Of a DNA stretch of 64,000 nt, positions 35,938 through 44,321 are shown in pieces. Source of the stretch: Nodularia sphaerocarpa UHCC 0038 (GTDB lineage Bacteria > Cyanobacteriota > Cyanobacteriia > Cyanobacteriales > Nostocaceae); assembly GCF_022376295.1 (NCBI RefSeq), contig NZ_CP060140.1, positions 4,406,356-4,470,355 of the forward strand. Reading direction: 5' to 3'. A model generated the notes under the pieces. It ran no database searches. It saw only the letters and a program-made list of their open reading frames with translations, and was not told where the DNA came from. A program made the translations under genes and the position numbers. The stretch's first letter is position 1. Every line of letters starts with the position of its first letter.

Positions 35938-35982
35938 AAAAACACAAAGAGGCTAATTATATTTGAGCTTTTTTGTGTTTTT
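35938..35982. terminator. Bidirectional rho-independent-type terminator
   Basis: A perfect 11-bp stem (AAAAACACAAA, 35938-35948, with TTTGTGTTTTT, 35972-35982), with an inner GCT/AGC. A/T tracts on both sides suit convergent transcription, and it sits in the 79-base gap between two convergent genes. Confidence 0.75.
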
Positions 35983-35986
35983 CTGC

Positions 35987-36280
35987 TTATTCAGTATCGG
36001 GTGATGCTTCATTGTTAAACAATAGCAAACGTGCAGCCAGGATAGCAAACCCGACAGCCGCGATCGCTTTTAATAAACGCGTAGGTAATAATTCAGCTAC
36101 CGCACCCCCGGCTAATGCTCCCAAAAGGCTGGTGAGCAATAATGCGCCAGCAGTACCGAAGAATACTGCTTTCCGAGATTGAGAACGTCCGGAAAGTGCG
36201 ATCGCTGCTAATTGGCTTTTATCACCTAATTCTGAGAGAAAAACTGTAATAAAGCTGAGTCCTAAAAGATGCCAGTCCAT
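35987..36280 (-). CDS. Half-size GDT1/UPF0016 manganese exporter subunit
   Basis: A 97-residue protein with one copy of the family motif E-x-G-D-K-S (FLSELGDKSQLAAIALSG) and about three membrane segments, half of a normal six-helix GDT1/Mnx protein. It follows a second half-size gene by 41 bases. In Anabaena a pair of such hemi-exchangers (Hmx1/Hmx2) is reported to act together in Mn export; the pair here fits that arrangement. The metal is inferred from family knowledge. Confidence 0.8.
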   Translation of the reverse strand: MDWHLLGLSFITVFLSELGDKSQLAAIALSGRSQSRKAVFFGTAGALLLTSLLGALAGGAVAELLPTRLLKAIAAVGFAILAARLLLFNNEASPDTE

Positions 36281-36321
36281 ATTTTTGGGGAGTGGGGAGT
36301 GGGGAGTTTATTAATTAAGAA

Positions 36322-36753
36322 TTACGCATTACGAATTACGTCCCAGAACAGCATCAGCGAAATGAATAATAACATCATTCCTGCTGATTTTTCTACGGTT
36401 TTGGGACTGAGGCGATTAGCCATCCAACCACCTAAAAGCACTCCTAATAAGCTGGTTGTAATCAGCGCCGCCCCAGACCCGATAAACACTACCCACGGAG
36501 CATGAGATTCTGCACTCATTAGTAAGGTGGATAGTTGAGTTTTATCGCCAATTTCTGCGAGAAATATGGTAATGAAAGTGGTAGCGAAAATTGCCGCTAC
36601 TGATTCCTGCTTTTTTTGACTATCGGTAACTATAGGCTGAAGTGGCTCAACGATTGCAGTCGTTAAGTTCGATTCGTTGCAGTCTTTGATTTCTGGTTGG
36701 TTTTCAGTCTCAGATGTGACAGAAAAAGTTACAGGTACAGAGTCAAGATTCAC
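36322..36753 (-). CDS. Half-size GDT1/UPF0016 manganese exporter subunit
   Basis: A 143-residue protein: a hydrophilic N-terminus of about 50 residues (NQPEIKDCNESNLTTAIVEP) and a three-helix module with the motif FLAEIGDKTQLSTLLMSA. It is upstream partner of the 97-residue gene on the same strand. Each carries one of the two E-x-G-D-(K/R)-(S/T) motifs that a full-length transporter has in one chain, so they probably assemble as a heteromer. The last codons and stop lie in a TTACGAATTACG small-repeat context. Confidence 0.8.
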   Translation of the reverse strand: MNLDSVPVTFSVTSETENQPEIKDCNESNLTTAIVEPLQPIVTDSQKKQESVAAIFATTFITIFLAEIGDKTQLSTLLMSAESHAPWVVFIGSGAALITTSLLGVLLGGWMANRLSPKTVEKSAGMMLLFISLMLFWDVIRNA

Positions 36754-36983
36754 AGGCAGTAGTTCTAGTTGCTAGGTTGCTTTCATATTTTTCTCATTTT
36801 CTCAGATTGTGGTCATAAATTGCAACCCCATTACACAAAATGGCATAGTTAAAAAGCCAATGGTTGAGGGTGGAAGAAAAAGAGGTTTAAACGCAGAGGT
36901 ACGCAAAGTTCAACGCAAAGGGTACGCGGAGAAAATTTGTTTATGGAAAATCCCTGAGTTTAATGTGTTGTTTGGTCTCAGGG

Positions 36984-37334
36984 TTAAAAACCAATGGCTT
37001 TGTCGAAGCGGAGAATTTCCAAACTGCGATCGCCATAAACTCCCTCTATTTGCTGACGACAGCAGTCAATGGCAAAATCGTCAAGTTCTTCTGGCTCAAT
37101 TCCATACATATCCTCAAATATTCCTGGTTCTACACGGCAGAAACGGGGGCGATTTGCATAAATACTGCATTCTCGGTTGGTATGATCGAAGTTAATGCAC
37201 CATCCGTCTTCGCCTACCATACTCAGGTATAGTTCCAATTCGGCTGGTGAGAGATACTCTTCTAAATCTGGACGTTCTGCGGGGTCAAGATTACAACAAG
37301 CCCCACATTGTTTAACACATTGCCAGGTTGCCAT
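36984..37334 (-). CDS. YkgJ-family cysteine-cluster protein
   Basis: A 116-residue soluble protein of the YkgJ/UPF0153 family thought to bind zinc or an iron-sulfur cluster. Cysteines: QCVKQCGACCNL at the N-terminus, then WCINFDHTNRECSIYANRP and RFCRVEP, and a late DCCRQ. This spacing defines the family. The biochemical role is unknown. It is divergent from psb30. The open frames on the opposite strand are not credible. Confidence 0.82.
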   Translation of the reverse strand: MATWQCVKQCGACCNLDPAERPDLEEYLSPAELELYLSMVGEDGWCINFDHTNRECSIYANRPRFCRVEPGIFEDMYGIEPEELDDFAIDCCRQQIEGVYGDRSLEILRFDKAIGF

Positions 37335-37460
37335 TTTATTGCTTTTCCTATAATTTTGTTAAGTAAATTAAATGTAACAGCCCAGGGACAGATATGATTA
37401 ATGGCGAGTTTTGTAAACTGAGTTACTGTATATTCAACAATTAAGAGGACAAGGGAAAAA

Positions 37461-37583
37461 ATGTTTGACACTTTAAGCAATCTCAATTGGGAAGTCATCC
37501 TCCAGCTAGTTTCCGTTGGACTAATCGTCATTGCTGGACCAGTAGTAATATTTGTACTGGCATTTCGCAACGGCAATCTGTAG
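37461..37583 (+). CDS. psb30: Photosystem II protein Psb30 (Ycf12)
   Basis: A 40-residue protein, MFDTLSNLNWEVILQLVSVG, then LIVIAGPVVIFVLAFRNGNL. It has one membrane helix with the conserved W-(E/D)-VILQL start, the GPVVI centre and the C-terminal FR-x-GNL of Psb30. It is a small peripheral PSII subunit next to cytochrome b559 and PsbJ. A good ribosome binding site (AAGAGGACAAGGGA) precedes ATG 37461. Length and sequence fit the family exactly. Confidence 0.92.
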   Translation: MFDTLSNLNWEVILQLVSVGLIVIAGPVVIFVLAFRNGNL

Positions 37584-37714
37584 AAATACTTACTGCTGAG
37601 TACTGAGTAGATTAAAAACTCATACTCCCTTCCCTGTCTAAGATTACCTCTTCTTATCTTCTTCCTTAGTGTTCTTCTCTTCGAGACGCTTCGCGAACGT
37701 GCCTTCGTGGTTCA

Positions 37715-39904
37715 TTAATCGGTATTCTTCTGGTGGGAAAGGAGTAACTCAGGACTCAGTGCCGATAATGCCTGAAGAGCGGCTTGGATAATGTGGTCAT
37801 ACTGTGGTTGAGAGATATCAATCTCTTTGGAGTCTTGACGATTATTGCCTAATAGACCAATTGTATGTCCTGGTTGCATGACTAAAACTTTGCCTTCAGG
37901 ATTTTTAATTCTTAATTCTGGTAAAACATCGTTTTGATAAATACCACAAGTATAATTTCGCTGCTTGTACTGAAAGTTGGTTTTTAATGGACTCGCAGAG
38001 GACTGATTAAATAAATCAGATATGGGTAGTCTTTGGGAATTGATGGCTGGTTGACTCAAATGATTATATGGGAGTCTGACACCGAGTAATTCTAACTCAA
38101 TGGTAGTATTACCATTAAAGTGATTCTCTCGCAGCTTGTAAGCGATATCGACTCGCGGAGGTAGGGGGAAATAGTCTTGCCAACGCCAGGCGATCGCTTT
38201 AATTTTATACTGTTGATCATTAATAGTTTGGCTCAGTGTCAATTTAATGTGACCTTTACCCACAATTTTTTGCTCAATCACTTGTACCCCAGATGTCCAG
38301 AATAAGGGATCGGGGTTCTCCATACCGCAGGGATGAAGAGCATTAATTTGTTGGTAAAGTGGCTGATTGAGTTGATTGAAATCAGCTTCAGCATCAATTT
38401 TGAGTAGTGGTTTCAGGTGATGTAGTTCTAGACACTGATTAGCAAACTCAGATAAACGCGATCGCAATATCGGCAAATTCTCCACTGGGAAGGAAAAACC
38501 CCCTGCGGCTTTGTGTCCGCCAAATTTACCCAATAAATCGTGACAATATTGTAACGCATCAAACACATTAAACTCAGGAATCCCACGGGCAGAACCGCGA
38601 ATATGTTTCTCGTCTTCATAAGTGCCAATAAACACAGGCACACCGTAGCGCTCCACCAAGCGAGAGGCGACAATGCCAATGACACCGTGATGCCAATTAG
38701 GTTGTATAACTACTAATACTCGGTCTGTGGGAAGTTCAGATACAAATTCTGCTTCTACATAGGCGATCGCCTCCTGTTCAATTTCCTCGCACATTTGCTG
38801 ACGGCTGATGTTCGTTAACTCACACTGCGTCGCCCGTTCGAGTGCGATCGCCATATCATCAGTAGTTAATAATTCAATCACAGTCTGAGGATCACCAATG
38901 CGACCAATAGCATTAATTCTTGGTCCCAACCGAAAGCCGATATCTTCAGGCTTTAAAGATTTAGGAGATGAGGGAGAGGGAAACAATCCCAAATTCTTCC
39001 CCCCTGCTCCCTGCTCCCTGCTCCCTGCTCCCTCTTCCCTTGCTTGTAACCCAGCCACTTGAATTAAAGCCTTGATTCCTGGTAAATTAGACTTAGGTAA
39101 ATGCTTTAAACCACGTTTTACCCAGCGACGGTTTACCCCCGTTAAAGGAGCTAAGTCTGCAATGGTTCCCAGTGTAAATAAGGCTAACATCGGCTGAACT
39201 AAGCCTTTAATCTCTCCTAACTGTTGTGCTAGAGATACCGCTAAAATGTAAGCGACACCCACACCCGCAACACCCCGATAAGGTGAAGATTCAGCGATGA
39301 GTTTAGGATTGAGGATGGCGTTAGCTGGGGGTAATTTTGGGGGGATGTCGTGGTGGTCTGTGACAATCACATTTAGACCAAGTTCTCTGGCTCTGGCGAT
39401 GGGTTCATAAGCGGAAATCCCATTATCTACAGTCAGAATTAATTCTACACCTTCACTGTGAAATTCTTCAACAATGCGTTTGTTAATCCCATAACCATCG
39501 TGCATTCGGCTAGGGATAGCATAATCCACTTGCGCGCCTAAACTGCGGAGACTACGCAACAGTAAAGCCGTGCTAGTCATACCATCAGCATCATAATCAC
39601 CACAGATAGCAATTTTAGCTTGAGATGCGATCGCCTGTTGCAATAACTCCACACTCGCCGCCAAATCGGGAAATTCTTCCAAAGGTGAAGGTAAAACCAC
39701 AGACTCTGGATTTAAAAAAGCTTGTGCTGCTTCTAGGGTAGTGATACCACGATTAATCAATAACTGGCTAATAATCGGGGAAACATTGGTCAGCATCGCC
39801 AGATTTTGGGCAAATTCTGGTTGCTGCGGATAAAATTCCCAGCGCTGATTAGGTAAATGCTTCTCAGTTGTTGTTGGTTTTGGGAAAGTTTGATTGAGCA
39901 TCAA
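37715..39904 (-). CDS. recJ: Single-stranded-DNA-specific exonuclease RecJ
   Basis: A 729-residue 5'-3' exonuclease of the DHH family, acting in recombination and mismatch/base excision repair. DHH motifs: AICGDYDADGMTSTALLL, VDNGISAYEPI, VTDHHDIPPKLP; a DHHA1 half with PNWHHGVIGIVASRLVERYG and GGHKAAGGFSF follows, and an OB-like C-terminal region. Between KALIQVAGLQA and LKPEDIGFRLG a low-complexity insert (REEGAGSREQGAGG) is encoded by a GCTCCCTGCTCCCT tandem repeat (38999-39040). The insert lies in the DHH linker and keeps the frame. No operon partner. Confidence 0.93.
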   Translation of the reverse strand: MMLNQTFPKPTTTEKHLPNQRWEFYPQQPEFAQNLAMLTNVSPIISQLLINRGITTLEAAQAFLNPESVVLPSPLEEFPDLAASVELLQQAIASQAKIAICGDYDADGMTSTALLLRSLRSLGAQVDYAIPSRMHDGYGINKRIVEEFHSEGVELILTVDNGISAYEPIARARELGLNVIVTDHHDIPPKLPPANAILNPKLIAESSPYRGVAGVGVAYILAVSLAQQLGEIKGLVQPMLALFTLGTIADLAPLTGVNRRWVKRGLKHLPKSNLPGIKALIQVAGLQAREEGAGSREQGAGGKNLGLFPSPSSPKSLKPEDIGFRLGPRINAIGRIGDPQTVIELLTTDDMAIALERATQCELTNISRQQMCEEIEQEAIAYVEAEFVSELPTDRVLVVIQPNWHHGVIGIVASRLVERYGVPVFIGTYEDEKHIRGSARGIPEFNVFDALQYCHDLLGKFGGHKAAGGFSFPVENLPILRSRLSEFANQCLELHHLKPLLKIDAEADFNQLNQPLYQQINALHPCGMENPDPLFWTSGVQVIEQKIVGKGHIKLTLSQTINDQQYKIKAIAWRWQDYFPLPPRVDIAYKLRENHFNGNTTIELELLGVRLPYNHLSQPAINSQRLPISDLFNQSSASPLKTNFQYKQRNYTCGIYQNDVLPELRIKNPEGKVLVMQPGHTIGLLGNNRQDSKEIDISQPQYDHIIQAALQALSALSPELLLSHQKNTD

Positions 39905-39957
39905 TAGAAATTTAAAGTATTAATTTTTGAGTGTTGTATGAACAAGATTTGTGATCT

Positions 39958-39985
39958 GTAGAGACGTTCCATGGAACGTCTCTAC
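39958..39985. repeat. 28-bp perfect palindrome, GTAG...CTAC family
   Basis: Arms GTAGAGACGTTCCA and its exact reverse complement. Compared with 2994-3021 only the innermost bases differ (GCATGC there, CCATGG here), changed symmetrically. It lies upstream of recJ and downstream of the lipase-like gene. Confidence 0.85.
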
Positions 39986-40045
39986 ATTTAAATTCATATT
40001 TGGTTTCACAACGCCGTAAATCTGATTAAACCACTCTTTATTCCC

Positions 40046-41488
40046 CTAATTCCAAGGAACAATTTCCAAATGAACCACTGCTTTTTTCCCCAACACTCTT
40101 TTAGCTCGTTCAGGTAAGACAATATCAGCTAAGAAAATATCTCCATTACGATCAAGGGTCATGGGAATGTGCGGTTCTTCACTGTCATAATTCCAAGTAT
40201 ACTTAGCCGTGTATACACCATCCACAGGTGTGACATCGACGATCAGATAATCAGACCAAAGGGGTAGTTTGTCGATATGGCTACCAAACAACCAGTTGCG
40301 CGGCTCGTTTTGAGTAAAGGAATGCAAAGCTAATCTAATCGCATATCTACAAGTAGAATCAGCACTAGCTGAGTAGCTGGGAACCATGAAAGCTGTAAAT
40401 AGGGGGATAGGTTTTTCCCTAGTTAACTCTAGTGTAATGGGACAATAATGCTCGATTGTTTGTTCATGTATAGCCACAGGAAGACCACGCAGCGCCGTTC
40501 GGACTTCCATCTGATAAAAAGTATGATTGCGATCGCCTAAATCGACATCACGAAGAGATAATTGAACCTTGAGATCACCAAAGAAAAAGCGTTGCAGATT
40601 TTGATAAGCTTCTTCCGAGTTAACCATTCCATAACGCCCACCATGAGTCCGATGAATATAGGCGCGATGTGATTGTTTGACATAGGCTTTCTCAATTTGA
40701 ACTAGACCATCACTTTGAGAGCCTACAGCCTTTTGTGCAACACCACCACCTGCTTCGTAATCACGGGCGTTTGTCCCAATAATAGAAAAAACCCGGTCTG
40801 CTGGAAAAGAGTCATTCAGGCTTTGAGCATCAAAATTATCAGGTAACAACAGTTTTTGCTGTGTTTTAGGTGTCAAATATTCATACATCCGCCGGAGTCC
40901 AAAGTCATCCATATTATTTAATCTGAGTGTGTCGATAATTTTTTCGATTAAGCCACGCCCCATCTCAAAATGAATGCCACCATGAGGTGTACCATAGGTT
41001 AAGAATTTATCAATATGATCAATAGCTTTCTCCTCCTTCTCTGGATAAATCTTCTGGATCAGACTGCGACAAACCAGACCCCCCATAGAGTGAGCAATTA
41101 AGTAAACTTTGGAAGCACCTGTTTTAGATTTAACAGTAGTGATTAATTCTCTTAAACCCTCTGCTATTTGCTCCATTGACAGTCTGATGGCTTTCTCGGA
41201 ACCAAAGCTTTGGGTAGTTTCATCATAAAATCGGTAGATCCAAATAGATTTCCAGTAATTTTGCAACTGCTGATCGTGATGATCGTCAAAAACAGGACGA
41301 TAACCGTGATCAGTGATTAGCCGCAGTAGTGGACTCTCGAAAAAAAACCGCTCCGGTTTTCCTTCCGCACCCACCCGAATATGTGCCGAGCCATAATTGA
41401 ATCCATAAAATGGATCTTCAACCGTTTGCTCAACGTCTTTATCTGAGCCAGCATATCCGCGTACATAGATGATTGGTAAATATTTCAT
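40046..41488 (-). CDS. Alpha/beta-hydrolase, lipase-like (PGAP1 type)
   Basis: A 480-residue protein. The N-terminal 310 residues are an alpha/beta-hydrolase: PIIYVRGYAGSD as oxyanion region, the nucleophile elbow VYLIAHSMGGLVCRSL with Ser134, TYGTPHGGIHF, and a late His in IHRTHGGRYGMVNSEE. The C-terminal 160 residues (VQLSLRDVDLGDRNHTFYQM and on) form a separate beta-rich domain that I do not recognise. It has no signal peptide, so it should be cytoplasmic. Substrate unknown; it might be an ester or an acylated lipid. Divergent from the PEP-CTERM gene. Confidence 0.75.
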   Translation of the reverse strand: MKYLPIIYVRGYAGSDKDVEQTVEDPFYGFNYGSAHIRVGAEGKPERFFFESPLLRLITDHGYRPVFDDHHDQQLQNYWKSIWIYRFYDETTQSFGSEKAIRLSMEQIAEGLRELITTVKSKTGASKVYLIAHSMGGLVCRSLIQKIYPEKEEKAIDHIDKFLTYGTPHGGIHFEMGRGLIEKIIDTLRLNNMDDFGLRRMYEYLTPKTQQKLLLPDNFDAQSLNDSFPADRVFSIIGTNARDYEAGGGVAQKAVGSQSDGLVQIEKAYVKQSHRAYIHRTHGGRYGMVNSEEAYQNLQRFFFGDLKVQLSLRDVDLGDRNHTFYQMEVRTALRGLPVAIHEQTIEHYCPITLELTREKPIPLFTAFMVPSYSASADSTCRYAIRLALHSFTQNEPRNWLFGSHIDKLPLWSDYLIVDVTPVDGVYTAKYTWNYDSEEPHIPMTLDRNGDIFLADIVLPERAKRVLGKKAVVHLEIVPWN

Positions 41489-41637
41489 GATTATTTGCTT
41501 TTTTAAGGTTAAATTTAGGTTTCAGCCGCAGTAGCAATTAAAACCTACCAGAAGATATATTTTTTAACATAATTTTGTGATGATTTGTATTATTTAAGCT
41601 AAAATCAGCGAATCAAGGATTTGTGCATGAGATTTAT

Positions 41638-42327
41638 ATGAAAAAGCTGGCGCTAACTGCGGCAATCAGCCTGTGCTTAGGTTTACTGATCAGTGAGCCG
41701 GTAAAAGCTGCCAAATTGACCGTGAATCCCACAGTTACTTTTGAAGTCATAGATGGTGGGTTTTTAGGGACTTTCGATGGCTTAGGTGATGAGATTTTTC
41801 CTAATAATTTTGATACTGTAGTTTTAGGCTTTGAAGGAGAATCGGCAGAATTTGCAGAATTTGATTTGACTGCATTCTCTATCCCACCTTTAGAATCAAT
41901 TACTAATGTTATTTTTCAAGCTCAAATATTTAGCACACAAACCTTTGGTCTTGGCTCTCCTGGTGGTGTTCCACCCAATAATCTGGGAGTATTTGGGTAT
42001 GTAGGGAATGGGGAACCCGACGCATCTGACTTACAGGCAAGTACACTGTTAAATACAGTTGATACATCAACCGCTAGTGGTGGTGAAATTCTGCGTTTTG
42101 ATGTGACTTCCTTTGTGCAGAATCTAATTAACAATGGTGATACATTTGTTGGTTTAGCAGTCCGCGCCCAAGACCCAGGCGGTTTAACATTAGGTGGTGC
42201 GAATTTCCCTGGGATAACTCCAACACTAATCATCACAACCGTTCCTGAATCTTCTACTAGTTTAAGTTTATTAGCCTTTGGTTTTTTAGGTATAGGAGCA
42301 ATGCGAAAACGCTCAGTTCGGCTTTGA
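41638..42327 (+). CDS. PEP-CTERM protein with DNRLRE-like domain
   Basis: A 229-residue exported protein: signal peptide (KKLALTAAISLCLGLLISEP, VKAAK), a beta-sandwich-like body (VVLGFEGESAEFAEFDLTAF, FDVTSFVQNLINNGDTFVGL) that recalls DNRLRE/CBM-type domains, and a PEP-CTERM sorting tail (VPESSTSLSLLAFGFLGIGA then MRKR). Such tails are cut by exosortase, and the protein goes to the cell surface or sheath. I chose ATG 41638; a GTG at 41623 is in frame. No exosortase is in the window. Confidence 0.8.
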   Translation: MKKLALTAAISLCLGLLISEPVKAAKLTVNPTVTFEVIDGGFLGTFDGLGDEIFPNNFDTVVLGFEGESAEFAEFDLTAFSIPPLESITNVIFQAQIFSTQTFGLGSPGGVPPNNLGVFGYVGNGEPDASDLQASTLLNTVDTSTASGGEILRFDVTSFVQNLINNGDTFVGLAVRAQDPGGLTLGGANFPGITPTLIITTVPESSTSLSLLAFGFLGIGAMRKRSVRL

Positions 42328-42342
42328 GGAAAAATTGGCGAT

Positions 42343-43596
42343 TTACTCAATAGTCGCTCCTTCTAACCAAACCTCCCCATCATTCGCAAGTAACTTTTCT
42401 GCTGCTTCTAGCATCGATGCGGCGATATCTTTTAAATCTTCACGATTATTCAAGTAAGTTTTTAACGCTGACCTGGGGTCAATACTGCTACTGGCGGTCA
42501 ATTCCGGGATTCTGGGTCGAGCTAACTGGCTAACTAATTCTGCTTGAATGGTATAATTGTGTGCTGGAGTTAAGGCTGTATGGATGGAAGCGCTATCAAT
42601 TATATCCATCTGTTCAGAACGGAGTTTATAAATTAACCGCACTACCGCATCTTCTATATTATGTTTAGCGATCGCCTTCATTAAAGCAGCTTGCGGATCT
42701 TCGGCTTTGGAAATATCCACCTCTATAGTGCGGAAAGTCCGCACCGGTAAAGGACAAAACTCCCAATTAGCGCTTCCTCGCTCCAGTTCTATCATCACAT
42801 AGCCTTTATCTTCTTTTTCTTCGCTAAAATCAACCCGCTCAATACTTCCGGGATAAATCACAGGCGGGTTATTGGATTTATTCAAATTCTGGTGACGGTG
42901 GACGTGTCCTAATGCGACATAATCAAAACAAGGTCGCGTCAGCAAAGATAAAGGTAAAGTAAAACCCTTACCCACAGCTAAAAACCGCTCCGCGCCTAAA
43001 GTCGCATTATCAGCCATCAAGTGAGCCAAAAGCACAGTGGGAACATCAGGGTCAAGACGGCGAATTTCTCCTTCTAAAACCACTTGTAAACGTTCTGTTA
43101 AAAGTTCATTGACTTCAGCCAAAGAGGACTTTTCCGTTTCCTGACGAGTCATCAAAGTGGAACGGGTGAGCCAAGGTAAAGTAATTACTTGGACTTTTCC
43201 ATTACGAGTTTCGATATTGTGAGTCGTTAAAGTATCACCCACCACAAAACCCCTAACTCCCAAGGTGCGGTAAATATTTAAACTCGCTCCTCCTACTCCT
43301 TGGGAATGTTGGTCGTGGTTCCCGACTAACAGCACTGTGGGAATGTCTGCATCCACGAGCCGGCGAAACTGACTCGCAAAGGCTTCTTGCACATATGGCG
43401 CTGGGGTCGCATCTGGGAAAGCATCACCGCCAAATATTACTAAGTCTACTGTATCTTCTATCGCTCGGTCAATACATCGGGATAAGGTCTTGACAAAATC
43501 CTCTAATCGTGTATTTAGTCCTGTGGCGGGATTCATGCGTCCGTGGGAGAAACCGCTTCCCATGTGGATGTCGGAGAGATGCAGGATTTTAATCAT
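42343..43596 (-). CDS. sbcD: SbcD/Mre11-family metallophosphoesterase
   Basis: A 417-residue nuclease subunit of the SbcCD (Mre11-Rad50) complex that processes DNA ends and hairpins. Phosphoesterase motifs: ILHLSDIHMGS, VDLVIFGGDAFPD, LLVGNHDQHSQG, VLLAHLMAD, and YVALGHVHRHQNL. The C-terminal 130 residues are the capping/SbcC-binding part. No sbcC gene is adjacent. It converges on the PEP-CTERM gene with 15 bases between stops. Confidence 0.9.
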   Translation of the reverse strand: MIKILHLSDIHMGSGFSHGRMNPATGLNTRLEDFVKTLSRCIDRAIEDTVDLVIFGGDAFPDATPAPYVQEAFASQFRRLVDADIPTVLLVGNHDQHSQGVGGASLNIYRTLGVRGFVVGDTLTTHNIETRNGKVQVITLPWLTRSTLMTRQETEKSSLAEVNELLTERLQVVLEGEIRRLDPDVPTVLLAHLMADNATLGAERFLAVGKGFTLPLSLLTRPCFDYVALGHVHRHQNLNKSNNPPVIYPGSIERVDFSEEKEDKGYVMIELERGSANWEFCPLPVRTFRTIEVDISKAEDPQAALMKAIAKHNIEDAVVRLIYKLRSEQMDIIDSASIHTALTPAHNYTIQAELVSQLARPRIPELTASSSIDPRSALKTYLNNREDLKDIAASMLEAAEKLLANDGEVWLEGATIE

Positions 43597-43932
43597 ATTT
43601 ATTAGGTATGAGAGGATGTTTGTTGATCATACTCATTAGTTATGGTTTCCTCGCCAGTATCCAATATGATTGTGTCACGCAGAGGCGCAGAGGCGCAGAG
43701 AGGAAGAGTTAAAGAGATTTAATTTTGGTATTTCATGTTCTGATTCAGCAATTCCCCAAAAGTGCATACATTTACATACTTGTCAACGGTCATTAGATAA
43801 AGGTTACGGTCGGATTTTTAAATTTTGTATTAAGAAAATTAACGCTATTTTAATTTTTATAGCGCTTTTATGTATATTTATGCGGTGACTGATAAGTTAA
43901 GGGAATCATAAAAAATTACGGATTTTACAAAA
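43597..43932. other. Gap with CGCAGAGG-type repeat
   Basis: A CACGCAGAGGCGCAGAGGCG repeat starts at 43676, a common Nostocales intergenic repeat. The translated open frame over it (43670-43888) is not a believable protein. No other structure seen before the small gene at 43933. Confidence 0.5.
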
Positions 43933-44037
43933 ATGAATAATTCAAATCTGCCTAATCAATTGGGTCAATCGATGATTATGGGTGCTTTAATCCTTTTGAC
44001 CAGCGTTAGCGTTATCGCCATTATGAATTTGTTCTAA
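43933..44037 (+). CDS. Small single-helix membrane protein (34 aa), unknown
   Basis: MNNSNLPNQLGQSMIMGALI, then LLTSVSVIAIMNLF and stop. A polar N-terminus of 12 residues is followed by one hydrophobic helix to the C-terminus, as in many small thylakoid-complex subunits. I compared it from memory with PsbM, PsbX, PsbY, PetG, PetL, PetN, PsaM and NdhP and it fits none. A short A-rich tract precedes the ATG; the site is weak. AAAGCCC/GGGGTTT with a T tract behind it (44074-44110) may be a terminator. Expression would need showing. Confidence 0.45.
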   Translation: MNNSNLPNQLGQSMIMGALILLTSVSVIAIMNLF

Positions 44038-44178
44038 GGGTAAAAACTGTAAATTTTAGCAAACAACATCCATAAAGCCCTGCTGAATCCTGAGTGGGGT
44101 TTTTACTTTTCTTAATAAAATGCTTTACACAATAATATAATTAGGCGAGCTTTTATGAGTCTGAAAAAACAAAATATT

Positions 44179-44261
44179 TGTAGGTTGGGTTGAGGCTTTG
44201 CAAACCCAACAAAACCAGGGACTATTGGCGTTGGGTTTCACTTCGTTCTACCCAACCTACA
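44179..44261. repeat. TGTAGGTTGGGTTGA inverted-repeat element
   Basis: It starts TGTAGGTTGGGTTGAGG and ends TCTACCCAACCTACA, so the ends are inverted repeats about 83 bases apart; the middle repeats GTTGGGTTT. It lies directly downstream of the GUN4 kinase gene. Confidence 0.7.
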
Positions 44262-44321
44262 ATTTTCTTAATATTTTTCTGTCACCGTTCTGCTATAGCT
44301 CACCGCGAAATTCTTTAGATG

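Noticed and set aside
43670..43888. 72-codon frame with HAEAQRRREEE start
   Set aside because: The start is a translated CGCAGAGG repeat; the rest is AT-rich intergenic sequence.
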